Below, piece after piece: positions 9,885-17,180 of a DNA stretch of 64,000 nucleotides; positions within the stretch are counted from its first letter, which is position 1, and each line of letters starts with the position of its first letter. Position numbers and translations under genes: made by a program. The DNA comes from Tolumonas auensis DSM 9187 (GTDB lineage Bacteria > Pseudomonadota > Gammaproteobacteria > Enterobacterales > Aeromonadaceae): assembly GCF_000023065.1 (NCBI RefSeq), contig NC_012691.1, positions 482,501 to 546,500 of the forward strand, written 5' to 3'. The notes below the pieces were generated by a model, which was given only the letters and a program-made list of their open reading frames with translations, was not told where the DNA came from and did not search any database.

Positions 9885-9908
9885 GCCACACGGCACTGTC
9901 CGTGTGGC
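9885..9908 (+). terminator. Hairpin downstream of yihI
   Basis: Perfect 9-bp stem GCCACACGG / CCGTGTGGC with a CACTGT loop, 12 bp after the yihI stop. The following sequence is only weakly T-rich, so this may be a terminator or a 3' stabilising hairpin. Confidence 0.5.
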
Positions 9909-9994
9909 TCTATCCTGTGCCGCCCGGGCGAATCACCCGATGGTTATATCAGCAGTGCGGTATCGTTTTGAGCCAGGCTGAGTGAGGTGTAACT

Positions 9995-10240
9995 ATGGAT
10001 AGCGAGCTGGAACTTTTAGAAAAATATATCCGTGCAAACTTCGAATATGACAGTGCAGGCAGTTTAATTGATCCGTTAGATGCGGTTGTGATCAGCCCGG
10101 TTAATGAGTCACAGCTGACTACGTCACCCTTCAAAGAAGCCGGCGCCCGAATGGGGGATTATTGGGTGGATGATTCTGTTTACGGGTTCATTTTCCGCAT
10201 TGAAAACGGTGTGGTAACTAAATTGTGGTCTAATGATTAA
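9995..10240 (+). CDS. Hypothetical 81-aa protein
   Basis: I do not recognise a family. It is an acidic, soluble protein starting MDSELELLEKYI, with aromatic and Gly residues in the C-terminal half (MGDYWVDDSVYGFIF, then IENGVVTKLW). No signal peptide or membrane segment is visible. The ATG has an AGGTG about 6 nt upstream. It stands alone between yihI (plus) and the LacI gene (minus), 120 bp after yihI. The pattern suggests a small alpha+beta fold ending in beta strands (inference). It is more likely a real gene than chance because of its RBS, composition and clean placement. Confidence 0.7.
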   Translation: MDSELELLEKYIRANFEYDSAGSLIDPLDAVVISPVNESQLTTSPFKEAGARMGDYWVDDSVYGFIFRIENGVVTKLWSND

Positions 10241-10302
10241 CACCGGAATAGAGATCTGCCTGATCGTAAGATGCTGCAACTGCATTTATTTGGATTGACA
10301 CA

Positions 10303-11346
10303 TCAAGTGTGCATCGACCAGGTAAACAGATTGGTATTGGATCTGTTTTTGATCCTTTCATCGATATACAAGGTGCCTGACAGTTCAGTTTCCAATACCT
10401 CCATGTTTTCCCCTAAGACATAGCTTACGGCATTGGCAATTAATTCCCTGAGCGGAGTATAGACAGTCACCAGTGATGGATAAATCTTGTTGATCAAGGG
10501 ATCGGCGCCAATGCCAACAATCGAAATATCGCTGTGAGCTATTTCGTTTATTTCTGATAAATATTTTACGGCGCCCAAAGCCATGGCATCGTTAAAACAA
10601 AGTAATCCGGTAAAGTCTCGGGTTTTTCTGAACAAATCTCTGCAAGCTGAATAGCCGCCATCAATATCTCTGGTGCCCTCTGAAAAATGGGTGGGCAGAA
10701 AGGCTTTGTTATGTTTTTCTATTGTATTTTTAACGCCTGACACTCGGGTTCTGGCTGTTTCTTCCGATAGCGGGGCTGACAGATAAGCAATTTTTTCATG
10801 TCCGTTAGATAACAGATATTCAGCCGCCAGGGAGGCGATTTTCTCGTTATCAAACCAGAAATATTTTTCTGCCTGTTGTTCGCCTTTTTTATTCAGTATG
10901 GCTATCGGCTTACGCAAGTTATCCAGAACAGTTCTGATGTTTTTGCTATTGAAATCGACGTTTATAAACGAACTGTGGTAATAGATGATGCCATCACATT
11001 GATGAACCATCAGTTTATTTATTGAATCAATAAATGACGATGCTGAATCATCCATTTCAACGACTATTGCGACCTTTCCGCTTTCAGCCAATAAATCTAT
11101 ACAGGTAGTAATAAAATCATAGGTGTTAATATAATAGTTGCTTCTGTTCGGTATAATTAGGCCGATCACATTCGTCGTTTTTGTCGTCAGAGACTGAGCA
11201 ATCAGGTTTGGCTGATAATGCAGTTCATTTATTATTTTCTCAACCCTTTCCCTGATTGCTGGTGAAACGGCCTTATTATTTATGACCCGGGAGACAGAGG
11301 CTTTTGAAACACCCGCTAATTGTGCGATATCGTCCATTTTAACCAT
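10303..11346 (-). CDS. LacI-family transcriptional regulator
   Basis: 347 aa. The N-terminal helix-turn-helix and hinge are clear: MDDIAQLAGVSKASVSRVIN then YQPNLIAQSLTTKTTNVIGL, followed by a periplasmic-binding-protein-like sugar domain (FDNEKIASLAAEYLLSNGHE, CFNDAMALGAVKYL). I chose ATG 11346 because GAGGAG lies 6 nt upstream; ten further in-frame codons precede it. The region is more AT-rich than its neighbours. It diverges from a DeoR gene and no sugar genes sit beside it. A perfect LacI-type palindrome lies at 11441-11454 in its promoter, so autoregulation is likely. Confidence 0.9.
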   Translation of the reverse strand: MVKMDDIAQLAGVSKASVSRVINNKAVSPAIRERVEKIINELHYQPNLIAQSLTTKTTNVIGLIIPNRSNYYINTYDFITTCIDLLAESGKVAIVVEMDDSASSFIDSINKLMVHQCDGIIYYHSSFINVDFNSKNIRTVLDNLRKPIAILNKKGEQQAEKYFWFDNEKIASLAAEYLLSNGHEKIAYLSAPLSEETARTRVSGVKNTIEKHNKAFLPTHFSEGTRDIDGGYSACRDLFRKTRDFTGLLCFNDAMALGAVKYLSEINEIAHSDISIVGIGADPLINKIYPSLVTVYTPLRELIANAVSYVLGENMEVLETELSGTLYIDERIKNRSNTNLFTWSMHT

Positions 11347-11440
11347 CTTAAACTCCTCATTTATCCTGATGCTCAATAACCTGAATGATGTCGTTAAAAT
11401 GTGGTGAAGACATCTCTCTTATCTAAAAAACACGAACAAA

Positions 11441-11454
11441 TGAAACCGGTTTCA
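11441..11454. promoter_or_regulatory. LacI/AscG-type operator, perfect palindrome
   Basis: TGAAACCGGTTTCA is a perfect 14-bp palindrome with the central CCGG typical of operators for some LacI-family repressors (resembling the AscG consensus as I remember it). It lies about 95 bp before the LacI gene. The 12-bp core GAAACCGGTTTC recurs exactly at 41107-41118. Confidence 0.75.
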
Positions 11455-11504
11455 GCTTGTGAAAATAATAGTATCAGTATGGTTATTAAGCCAAGCACTA
11501 TGAG

Positions 11505-11520
11505 TGTGACATCAATCACA
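11505..11520. promoter_or_regulatory. CRP-cAMP binding site
   Basis: TGTGACATCAATCACA: exact TGTGA-N6-TCACA consensus between the divergent LacI and DeoR genes. It suggests that one or both respond to catabolite control. Confidence 0.75.
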
Positions 11521-11671
11521 AATGCACGAATGTGTTAGTTTGCGTTGATCGTTTTAGTTCATTTGTGTATGTTTTTAGCTGTTTCTTGTCTGAACTGACA
11601 GATCTGGATTGATAGATCCGCACAAAACACCAAACCTGCTTTTTTGAATTTAGATATTGAGGTCACGAAAA

Positions 11672-12448
11672 GTGGAAAAACTGGCTCCTGAAGAGCGTCA
11701 GCAAATCATTCTGGATTTATTACAATCGGAAGGAAAAGTCCTGGCGATTGATCTGGCTACGCGGTTAAACACGACGGAAGCGACCATTCGCAGGGATCTG
11801 CGGTATTTATCTGACAATGGATTATGCAAACGCATCCATGGCGGTGCTTTAGCAAAGTCGGCGATAATCGCGACGCCGCTTGAACGTAAATTAATTAGTT
11901 CAGATGAAAAGAAAGCATTAGCTATTGCTGCGTTACGTCTGATTAAAAATAATCAGGTTATCTTTTTAGATTCCAGTACCACGCATTTACTTTTAGCAGA
12001 TTTGCTTCCGCAAGATAAAAATCTGACGGTGGTTACCAATAGCATCAATATTGCAGCCCATTTATTAGATCGCTCAGGAATACGAACTATTGTGTTGGGT
12101 GGCGAATTAAATAGTCTTATCGGTGGTGCAGTTGATAGCAAAGCGATACAGGAACTGGCTATTTTAAAATTTGATCTGGCATTGGTCGGGGTTTGTTCCT
12201 GGAGCAGTGAAAGCGGTTTTTCTGCCGTGGATTATCAGGATGCGCAATTCAAGCGCATATTGGTTGATCGCGCCGGTGAAATCGCAGTGTTATGCACGCA
12301 GGATAAAATAGATAAATTTGCACCATATAAAATCATGGATACAGAAGATATTGATCATCTGATTTTGTATGAAAACAGCGACTCTCAACTGGAAAAACAG
12401 GTGACGGATGCCGGTGGTGCCATTTTTTATAATGAAGGGACAGTCTGA
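11672..12448 (+). CDS. DeoR-family transcriptional regulator
   Basis: 258 aa. The N-terminal winged HTH is typical: ERQQIILDLLQSEGKV, then TEATIRRDLRYLSDNGLCKRIHGG. A DeoR C-terminal sensor domain follows, with the DSSTT phosphosugar loop and the VTNSINIAAHL and VLGGELNS segments. I prefer GTG 11672 (protein begins VEKLAPEER), with TGAGG 9 nt upstream; an in-frame TTG at 11657 is possible. Such regulators usually control sugar or sugar-phosphate operons, but none is adjacent, so the effector is unknown. Confidence 0.88.
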   Translation: MEKLAPEERQQIILDLLQSEGKVLAIDLATRLNTTEATIRRDLRYLSDNGLCKRIHGGALAKSAIIATPLERKLISSDEKKALAIAALRLIKNNQVIFLDSSTTHLLLADLLPQDKNLTVVTNSINIAAHLLDRSGIRTIVLGGELNSLIGGAVDSKAIQELAILKFDLALVGVCSWSSESGFSAVDYQDAQFKRILVDRAGEIAVLCTQDKIDKFAPYKIMDTEDIDHLILYENSDSQLEKQVTDAGGAIFYNEGTV

Positions 12449-12537
12449 GCGATGATCTTAATGCCTATGTGAGGCGTACACAGGATATAACCATCTGCAC
12501 GATACGTGATTTTTTGCTATAGCTATACCATGCGTGT

Positions 12538-12555
12538 GACTTAACTTTTTAAGTC
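12538..12555. repeat. Inverted repeat before hemN
   Basis: GACTTAA (12538-12544) and TTAAGTC (12549-12555) form a perfect 7-bp dyad with a CTTT spacer, 32 bp before the hemN start. It could be a weak terminator for the DeoR gene or an operator; no further support is seen. Confidence 0.35.
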
Positions 12556-12587
12556 TCTCTATTCAATCAATTAGGTTGCTTACATTC

Positions 12588-13961
12588 ATGTCGACACAGC
12601 ATGTGATCTGGGATGACGCCCTGATCCAGAAATACAATTACAGCGGCCCGCGCTACACCTCCTATCCGACGGCACTGGAGTTTTCCGAGTCCTTTGATTA
12701 TCCGCAGTTTCTGCGTGCCGCCCAGCAATACCCGCAGCGCCCGTTGTCGCTGTATGTGCATATCCCGTTTTGTCACAAGCTTTGTTACTACTGTGCCTGT
12801 AACAAGATCGTGACCCGGCAGCGGCATAAGGCAGAGGAGTACCTTGGTTATCTGGAAAAAGAGATCCGGCAGCAGGCGAAACTGTTTGCCGGTCGCGCGG
12901 TGACGCAATTGCACTGGGGCGGAGGTACACCAACTTATCTGTCGCATGAACAGATCGCCCGTCTGATGACCATGCTGAAAACCAACTTCAACTTTGCTGA
13001 GGAAGGTGAGTTCAGTATCGAGATTGATCCACGCGAGATCACGCTGGATACGCTGGATGTGCTGAAACAGGCCGGCTTTAACCGCATCAGCCTCGGTGTG
13101 CAGGATTTTGATAAACGCGTGCAGGAAGTGGTGAATCGTGAACAGGATAATGACTTTATCCGTGCCATGATCCGCCATGCGAAAGAACTGGGTTTCCGTT
13201 CTACCAACCTCGATCTGATTTACGGTTTGCCGCTGCAAACGCGCGAAAGTTTCCGCCACACGCTGGAACAAATCGCCGAGTTACAACCGGATCGTCTGTC
13301 GGTGTTTAACTACGCGCATCTGCCGAGCCGGTTTGCCGGACAGCATAAGATCAAAGAAGAGTTGTTACCGTCACCGGCAGAAAAACTGGCGATGTTGCAG
13401 GAAACCATCGAATACCTGACTTCGCAGGGTTATCTGTATATCGGCATGGATCATTTTGCCAAACCGGATGATGAGCTGGCGCAGGCGCAACGTGCCGGTG
13501 TACTGCACCGCAACTTCCAGGGGTATACCACGCAGGGTGATTGTGATCTGCTGGGGTTAGGGGTGTCTGCCATCAGTATGCTGGGTGATGCCTATTCGCA
13601 GAACCAGAAAGAGCTGCAGGTATATTACGAGCAGGTGACTCAGCTTGGTCATGCGCAGTGGAAAGGCTGTGCGCTGCAGCGGGACGATCTCATCCGCCGT
13701 GATGTGATCAAGCAACTGATCTGTAATTTCACGCTGGATCCGAAACAGATTGAAGCGATTTACGGGATCTCGTTTGCGGAATATTTCGCCGAAGATCTGA
13801 AACTGCTGCAGCCGTTTGTGAATGATGGTCTGGTCGAGGTGGAGGGGCAGTGTCTGCGGGTGACCGCGACCGGGCGCTTGCTGATCCGCAATATCTGCAT
13901 GTGTTTTGACGTCTATCTGCGCCAGAAAGCGCGGCAGCAGCAATTCTCCCGCGTGATTTGA
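12588..13961 (+). CDS. hemN: Oxygen-independent coproporphyrinogen III dehydrogenase
   Basis: 457 aa, radical-SAM enzyme that decarboxylates coproporphyrinogen III to protoporphyrinogen IX without oxygen. The 4Fe-4S motif CHKLCYYCAC (CxxxCxxC plus the extra Cys) is at about residues 62-71. The N-terminal YNYSGPRYTSYPTA and the SAM-site GGGTPTYLS are also typical. ATG 12588 gives exactly the E. coli length; a TTG 12 bp upstream is less likely. It supports anaerobic haem synthesis, in keeping with the menaquinone genes. Confidence 0.96.
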   Translation: MSTQHVIWDDALIQKYNYSGPRYTSYPTALEFSESFDYPQFLRAAQQYPQRPLSLYVHIPFCHKLCYYCACNKIVTRQRHKAEEYLGYLEKEIRQQAKLFAGRAVTQLHWGGGTPTYLSHEQIARLMTMLKTNFNFAEEGEFSIEIDPREITLDTLDVLKQAGFNRISLGVQDFDKRVQEVVNREQDNDFIRAMIRHAKELGFRSTNLDLIYGLPLQTRESFRHTLEQIAELQPDRLSVFNYAHLPSRFAGQHKIKEELLPSPAEKLAMLQETIEYLTSQGYLYIGMDHFAKPDDELAQAQRAGVLHRNFQGYTTQGDCDLLGLGVSAISMLGDAYSQNQKELQVYYEQVTQLGHAQWKGCALQRDDLIRRDVIKQLICNFTLDPKQIEAIYGISFAEYFAEDLKLLQPFVNDGLVEVEGQCLRVTATGRLLIRNICMCFDVYLRQKARQQQFSRVI

Positions 13962-13973
13962 CGCGGTAACCGG

Positions 13974-13997
13974 AAAAGGGCATTCCTGCCCTTTTTT
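13974..13997 (+). terminator. Terminator of hemN
   Basis: Stem AAAGGGCA / TGCCCTTT with a TTCC loop, running into six T residues (13992-13997), 12 bp after the hemN stop. Confidence 0.85.
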
Positions 13998-14173
13998 GTG
14001 CCTGTTATTTCCCCGTAATCAGCCTTTCAGGTTTCTATTCGGAATAATGCTGCGTCATTACTATGATTGATAACGCATTATTCTGATTATTCCGGTTGGC
14101 ATGTTATTTGTTTCTTTCAGATGCGCTATCTTTAGCGCGTTTCTCTGAATTTAAAGTAATAACAGGATCTGTA

Positions 14174-15550
14174 ATGACGCTTAGTTTGTTTGATCTCTTC
14201 AAAATCGGTATCGGCCCCTCCAGTTCGCATACGGTCGGCCCGATGAAAGCCGGTTATCTGTTCAGTCAGTTATTACAGCAACTGGAGTTATTACATCATG
14301 TTGCACGGGTGCAGGTCATTTTCTACGGCTCGCTGGCCGCTACCGGTAAAGGCCATGGTACGCCGCCGGCACTGTTGCTGGGCTTAGAAGGCGCACTGCC
14401 GGAATCGGTGGATCCGGACTGGATCACGCCCCGCTATCAGGCATTACAGGCCGGCGCTGAATTACAGCTGGCTGGTCAGCATGCCATCGCCTTTGATGAA
14501 GCCCGTGATGTGTTATTGCGCTGGGAATGTTTGCCGCGGCATACCAACGGCATGCAGTTATTCGCTTTTGATGCAGCCGGAAACACGTTGCTGGCGAAAA
14601 CCTATTACTCGGTGGGTGGCGGTTTTGTGGTGGATGATGACGAGGCAGATAACGCCGCATCAGTGGATGCTGTCAGTGTGCCGTATCCATTTACTTCTGC
14701 TGCCGAATTGATTGCTCTCTGTCATCAGCATCAGCTATCGGTTGCTGAACTGATGCTGGCGAATGAGAAAGTCTGGCGTAACGAAACGGAGATTGCCGTC
14801 GGGATTGAGCAAATCTGGCACACCATGCAGTTGTGCGTACAACGCGGTATTCAGCAGCAGGGCATTCTGCCGGGTGGTTTGAACGTTCGCCGCCGTGCGG
14901 CGCGCTTACATGACAGCTTGCTTAAACAGCTCGGTTCACCGGGCTGGAATGCGATGGAGTGGGTGAACCTGTATGCACTGGCGGTGAATGAAGAAAACGC
15001 GGCCGGCGGGCGGGTGGTGACGGCACCGACTAACGGTGCTGCCGGTATTATTCCGGCGGTACTGCACTATTACATGCAGTTTTGCCCGCAGTTCAGCATT
15101 CAGGCATCGGCGGCCAAAGTGCAGGAATTTCTGCTGACGGCTGCAGCGATTGGTATGTTGTGTAAGCTGAATGCGTCGATTTCCGGTGCCGAAGTGGGGT
15201 GTCAGGGCGAAGTCGGTTCGGCCTGCGCCATGGCGGCCGCCGGATTAGCGGCCGTGCTGGGCGGTACGCCGGATCAGGTAGAGAATGCCGCGGAAATCGG
15301 CATGGAACACAATCTGGGATTAACCTGCGATCCGGTTGCCGGATTGGTACAAATTCCCTGTATTGAACGCAATGCCATGGCATCGGTCAAGGCGATTAAT
15401 GCGGCCAGCATGGCGTTACGCGGTGACGGTCAGCATTATATTTCGCTGGATAAAGTGATCGCCACCATGCGCGATACCGGTAAGGATATGCTGGATAAAT
15501 ATAAGGAAACCTCGCGCGGCGGGCTGGCGATCAATATTACGGAATGTTAA
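14174..15550 (+). CDS. sdaA: L-serine ammonia-lyase, iron-sulfur type
   Basis: 458 aa, single-chain L-serine dehydratase converting L-serine to pyruvate and ammonia. N-terminal [19 protein letters not shown] and central [20 protein letters not shown] are diagnostic. Cluster cysteines sit in [14 protein letters not shown] and IPCIERN. The protein ends in Cys (residue 458), as in the characterised Legionella enzyme, whose C-terminal Cys is the fourth cluster ligand. ATG 14174 has AGGA 6 nt upstream; an earlier in-frame ATG at 14096 lacks family support. Symbol sdaA is by similarity; sdaB or tdcG paralogues cannot be excluded. Confidence 0.92.
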   Translation: MTLSLFDLFKIGIGPSSSHTVGPMKAGYLFSQLLQQLELLHHVARVQVIFYGSLAATGKGHGTPPALLLGLEGALPESVDPDWITPRYQALQAGAELQLAGQHAIAFDEARDVLLRWECLPRHTNGMQLFAFDAAGNTLLAKTYYSVGGGFVVDDDEADNAASVDAVSVPYPFTSAAELIALCHQHQLSVAELMLANEKVWRNETEIAVGIEQIWHTMQLCVQRGIQQQGILPGGLNVRRRAARLHDSLLKQLGSPGWNAMEWVNLYALAVNEENAAGGRVVTAPTNGAAGIIPAVLHYYMQFCPQFSIQASAAKVQEFLLTAAAIGMLCKLNASISGAEVGCQGEVGSACAMAAAGLAAVLGGTPDQVENAAEIGMEHNLGLTCDPVAGLVQIPCIERNAMASVKAINAASMALRGDGQHYISLDKVIATMRDTGKDMLDKYKETSRGGLAINITEC

Positions 15551-15648
15551 GCATCACTATTTTTTGATCTGCTGATGAAGTCGGCAGATCATGCTTCCTG
15601 TCTGTATCTCATCTGAAATTTGTGAGTACAGAATCACCGGACTGGAAA

Positions 15649-15664
15649 GCTGATCTCAGTCACA
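15649..15664. promoter_or_regulatory. Possible CRP site upstream of fructose-type PTS operon
   Basis: GCTGATCTCAGTCACA: a perfect right half (TCACA) and 3 of 5 matches in the left half of TGTGA-N6-TCACA, about 130 bp before the EIIC start. PTS operons are usually under CRP control, but this match is weak. Confidence 0.3.
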
Positions 15665-15790
15665 AAGCCCTATTTTTGTTACAAAAATCCAGTTGATGAG
15701 CGCTTTTTCCAATATCTTCATGGATACAGACTGGAATAATGACCTGTTTATAAGAATAACAACATACCACGCACACGAATGGAGCCAGAT

Positions 15791-16828
15791 ATGAAAGAAC
15801 AGCTGCAGCGCTATAAGCAGTATCTGCTTACCGGCGTGTCCTACGTGATCCCATTTATCGCCAGTGGCGGGATATTGATTGCGTTGGCAGTGGCGTTTGC
15901 TCCTATGACCTCGCAGGGACCTTCGTTTAGCGACTCTCCTTTATTAAAACTGATTGTGGACATCGGCAATCAGGTCTTTGCGCTGCTGTTACCGGTGCTG
16001 GCCGGTTACATCGCCTACGCACGGGCCGGTAAACCAGCACTGGTTGCCGGTATGTTGGGCGGGCAAATTTCCTCCACTATTCATGCCGGGTTTATCGGTG
16101 CGCTGGTAGCGGGTTTACTGGCCGGCTGGGTGGTGGAATTACTGAAGAAAATGCCGGTACCCAAGGCGTTCCGGCCGCTGACGCCGATCCTGATCATTCC
16201 TATTTTATCGGCACTGATTGTCGGTGCGCTGATGTTTGAAGTGGTCGGCGTGCCACTGGCAAACCTGATGGTTTTTCTCGCAGACTGGCTGAAAGGAATG
16301 GGGACCGCGAATGCGGTGGTATTAGGTGCGTTGCTGGGCGCGATGGTGGCGTTTGATATGGGCGGTCCGATCAATAAAACCGCCTTTTTCTTTGGTTCTG
16401 CCATGATTGCAGAAGGCAATCCGACCATTATGGGGGCGGTAGCCACGGCGATCTGTATTCCGCCGCTGGGGCTGGGACTGGCGACCAAACTGAATAAAAA
16501 ACTCTGGTCGGCACAGGAACAGGAAGCGGGTTCAGCGGCACTGGCGATGGGCTGTATTGGTATCACCGAAGGGGCGATCCCGTTTGCCGCGGCCGATCCG
16601 CTGCGGGTCATTCCGACTATCTGTTTTGGTTCAGCACTCGGCAGTGTCATTGCCATGCTGTCCGGTGTTGCCGATCACGCCCCGCATGGAGGCCCGATTG
16701 TGTTGCCAGTCATCGATAACCGGCTGATGTATCTGGTGGCGATCACGGTCGGTGTTGTCGTAACTGCGTTACTGATTAATTTTCTGAAAGCCCGTTCCGG
16801 CGCACCGGTCGTGGCTGATCATGAATAA
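15791..16828 (+). CDS. PTS fructose-type transporter, EIIC subunit
   Basis: 345 aa polytopic membrane permease of the fructose family (FrwC/FrvB type). It begins LTGVSYVIPFIASGGILIAL and has the PTS fructose EIIC motifs GGPINKTAFFFG and CIGITEGAIPFAAADPLRVI (the GITEGAIPF sugar-site signature). A GGAG 6 nt before ATG 15791 decides the start over the ATG at 15779. It is the first gene of a three-gene operon with EIIB and an HPr-EI-EIIA fusion. The 240-bp upstream gap after sdaA holds the promoter. Confidence 0.93.
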   Translation: MKEQLQRYKQYLLTGVSYVIPFIASGGILIALAVAFAPMTSQGPSFSDSPLLKLIVDIGNQVFALLLPVLAGYIAYARAGKPALVAGMLGGQISSTIHAGFIGALVAGLLAGWVVELLKKMPVPKAFRPLTPILIIPILSALIVGALMFEVVGVPLANLMVFLADWLKGMGTANAVVLGALLGAMVAFDMGGPINKTAFFFGSAMIAEGNPTIMGAVATAICIPPLGLGLATKLNKKLWSAQEQEAGSAALAMGCIGITEGAIPFAAADPLRVIPTICFGSALGSVIAMLSGVADHAPHGGPIVLPVIDNRLMYLVAITVGVVVTALLINFLKARSGAPVVADHE

Positions 16829-16847
16829 GGATAAGAGGACGTAAACA

Positions 16848-17147
16848 ATGAGAATCGTTGCTGTGACAGCCTGTCCGACCGGCATTGCGCATACCTATAT
16901 GGCGGCGGAGAAACTGTTCGCTACCGCGAAAGCGCTCGGGCATGAGATCAAGGTGGAAACACAGGGGGCGATGGGTATCGAGAATGAACTCTCGGTGCAT
17001 GATATCAAAGCGGCAGACAGGGTGCTGATGGCGATTGATATCGTCATCGAAGGTGAGGAACGTTTTGAGAATCAGCGGGTGCTGAAAGTACCGATCCAGG
17101 ATGTACTGAAAGATCCGAAAGCCGTATTCAAACGACTGGAAGACTGA
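16848..17147 (+). CDS. PTS fructose-type EIIB subunit
   Basis: 99 aa cytoplasmic phosphocarrier. The N-terminal AVTACPTGIAHTYMAAE carries the phosphorylated Cys (residue 9), the hallmark of fructose-family EIIB. It receives phosphate from EIIA and passes it to the sugar moved by EIIC. It starts 19 bp after the EIIC stop. Confidence 0.95.
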   Translation: MRIVAVTACPTGIAHTYMAAEKLFATAKALGHEIKVETQGAMGIENELSVHDIKAADRVLMAIDIVIEGEERFENQRVLKVPIQDVLKDPKAVFKRLED

Positions 17148-17180
17148 TGATTCGTTGTCCGGGGTGGCCGGGAGCATGCT

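Larger units (their letters stand above)
11347..11671. promoter_or_regulatory. Divergent control region between lacI-type and deoR-type genes
   Basis: A 325-bp AT-rich gap without a gene. For the minus strand a candidate promoter has -35 TTGGCT (complement of 11489-11494) and -10 TATTAT (complement of 11465-11470) with an 18-bp spacer. A perfect LacI-type operator at 11441-11454 would fall just after its start point, and a CRP-type site lies at 11505-11520. The plus-strand promoter for the DeoR gene is not obvious. Confidence 0.5.

Noticed and set aside
15621-15638. TGTGAGTACAGAATCACC as a CRP site before the fructose-type PTS
   Set aside because: The half-sites are separated by 8 bp rather than 6.
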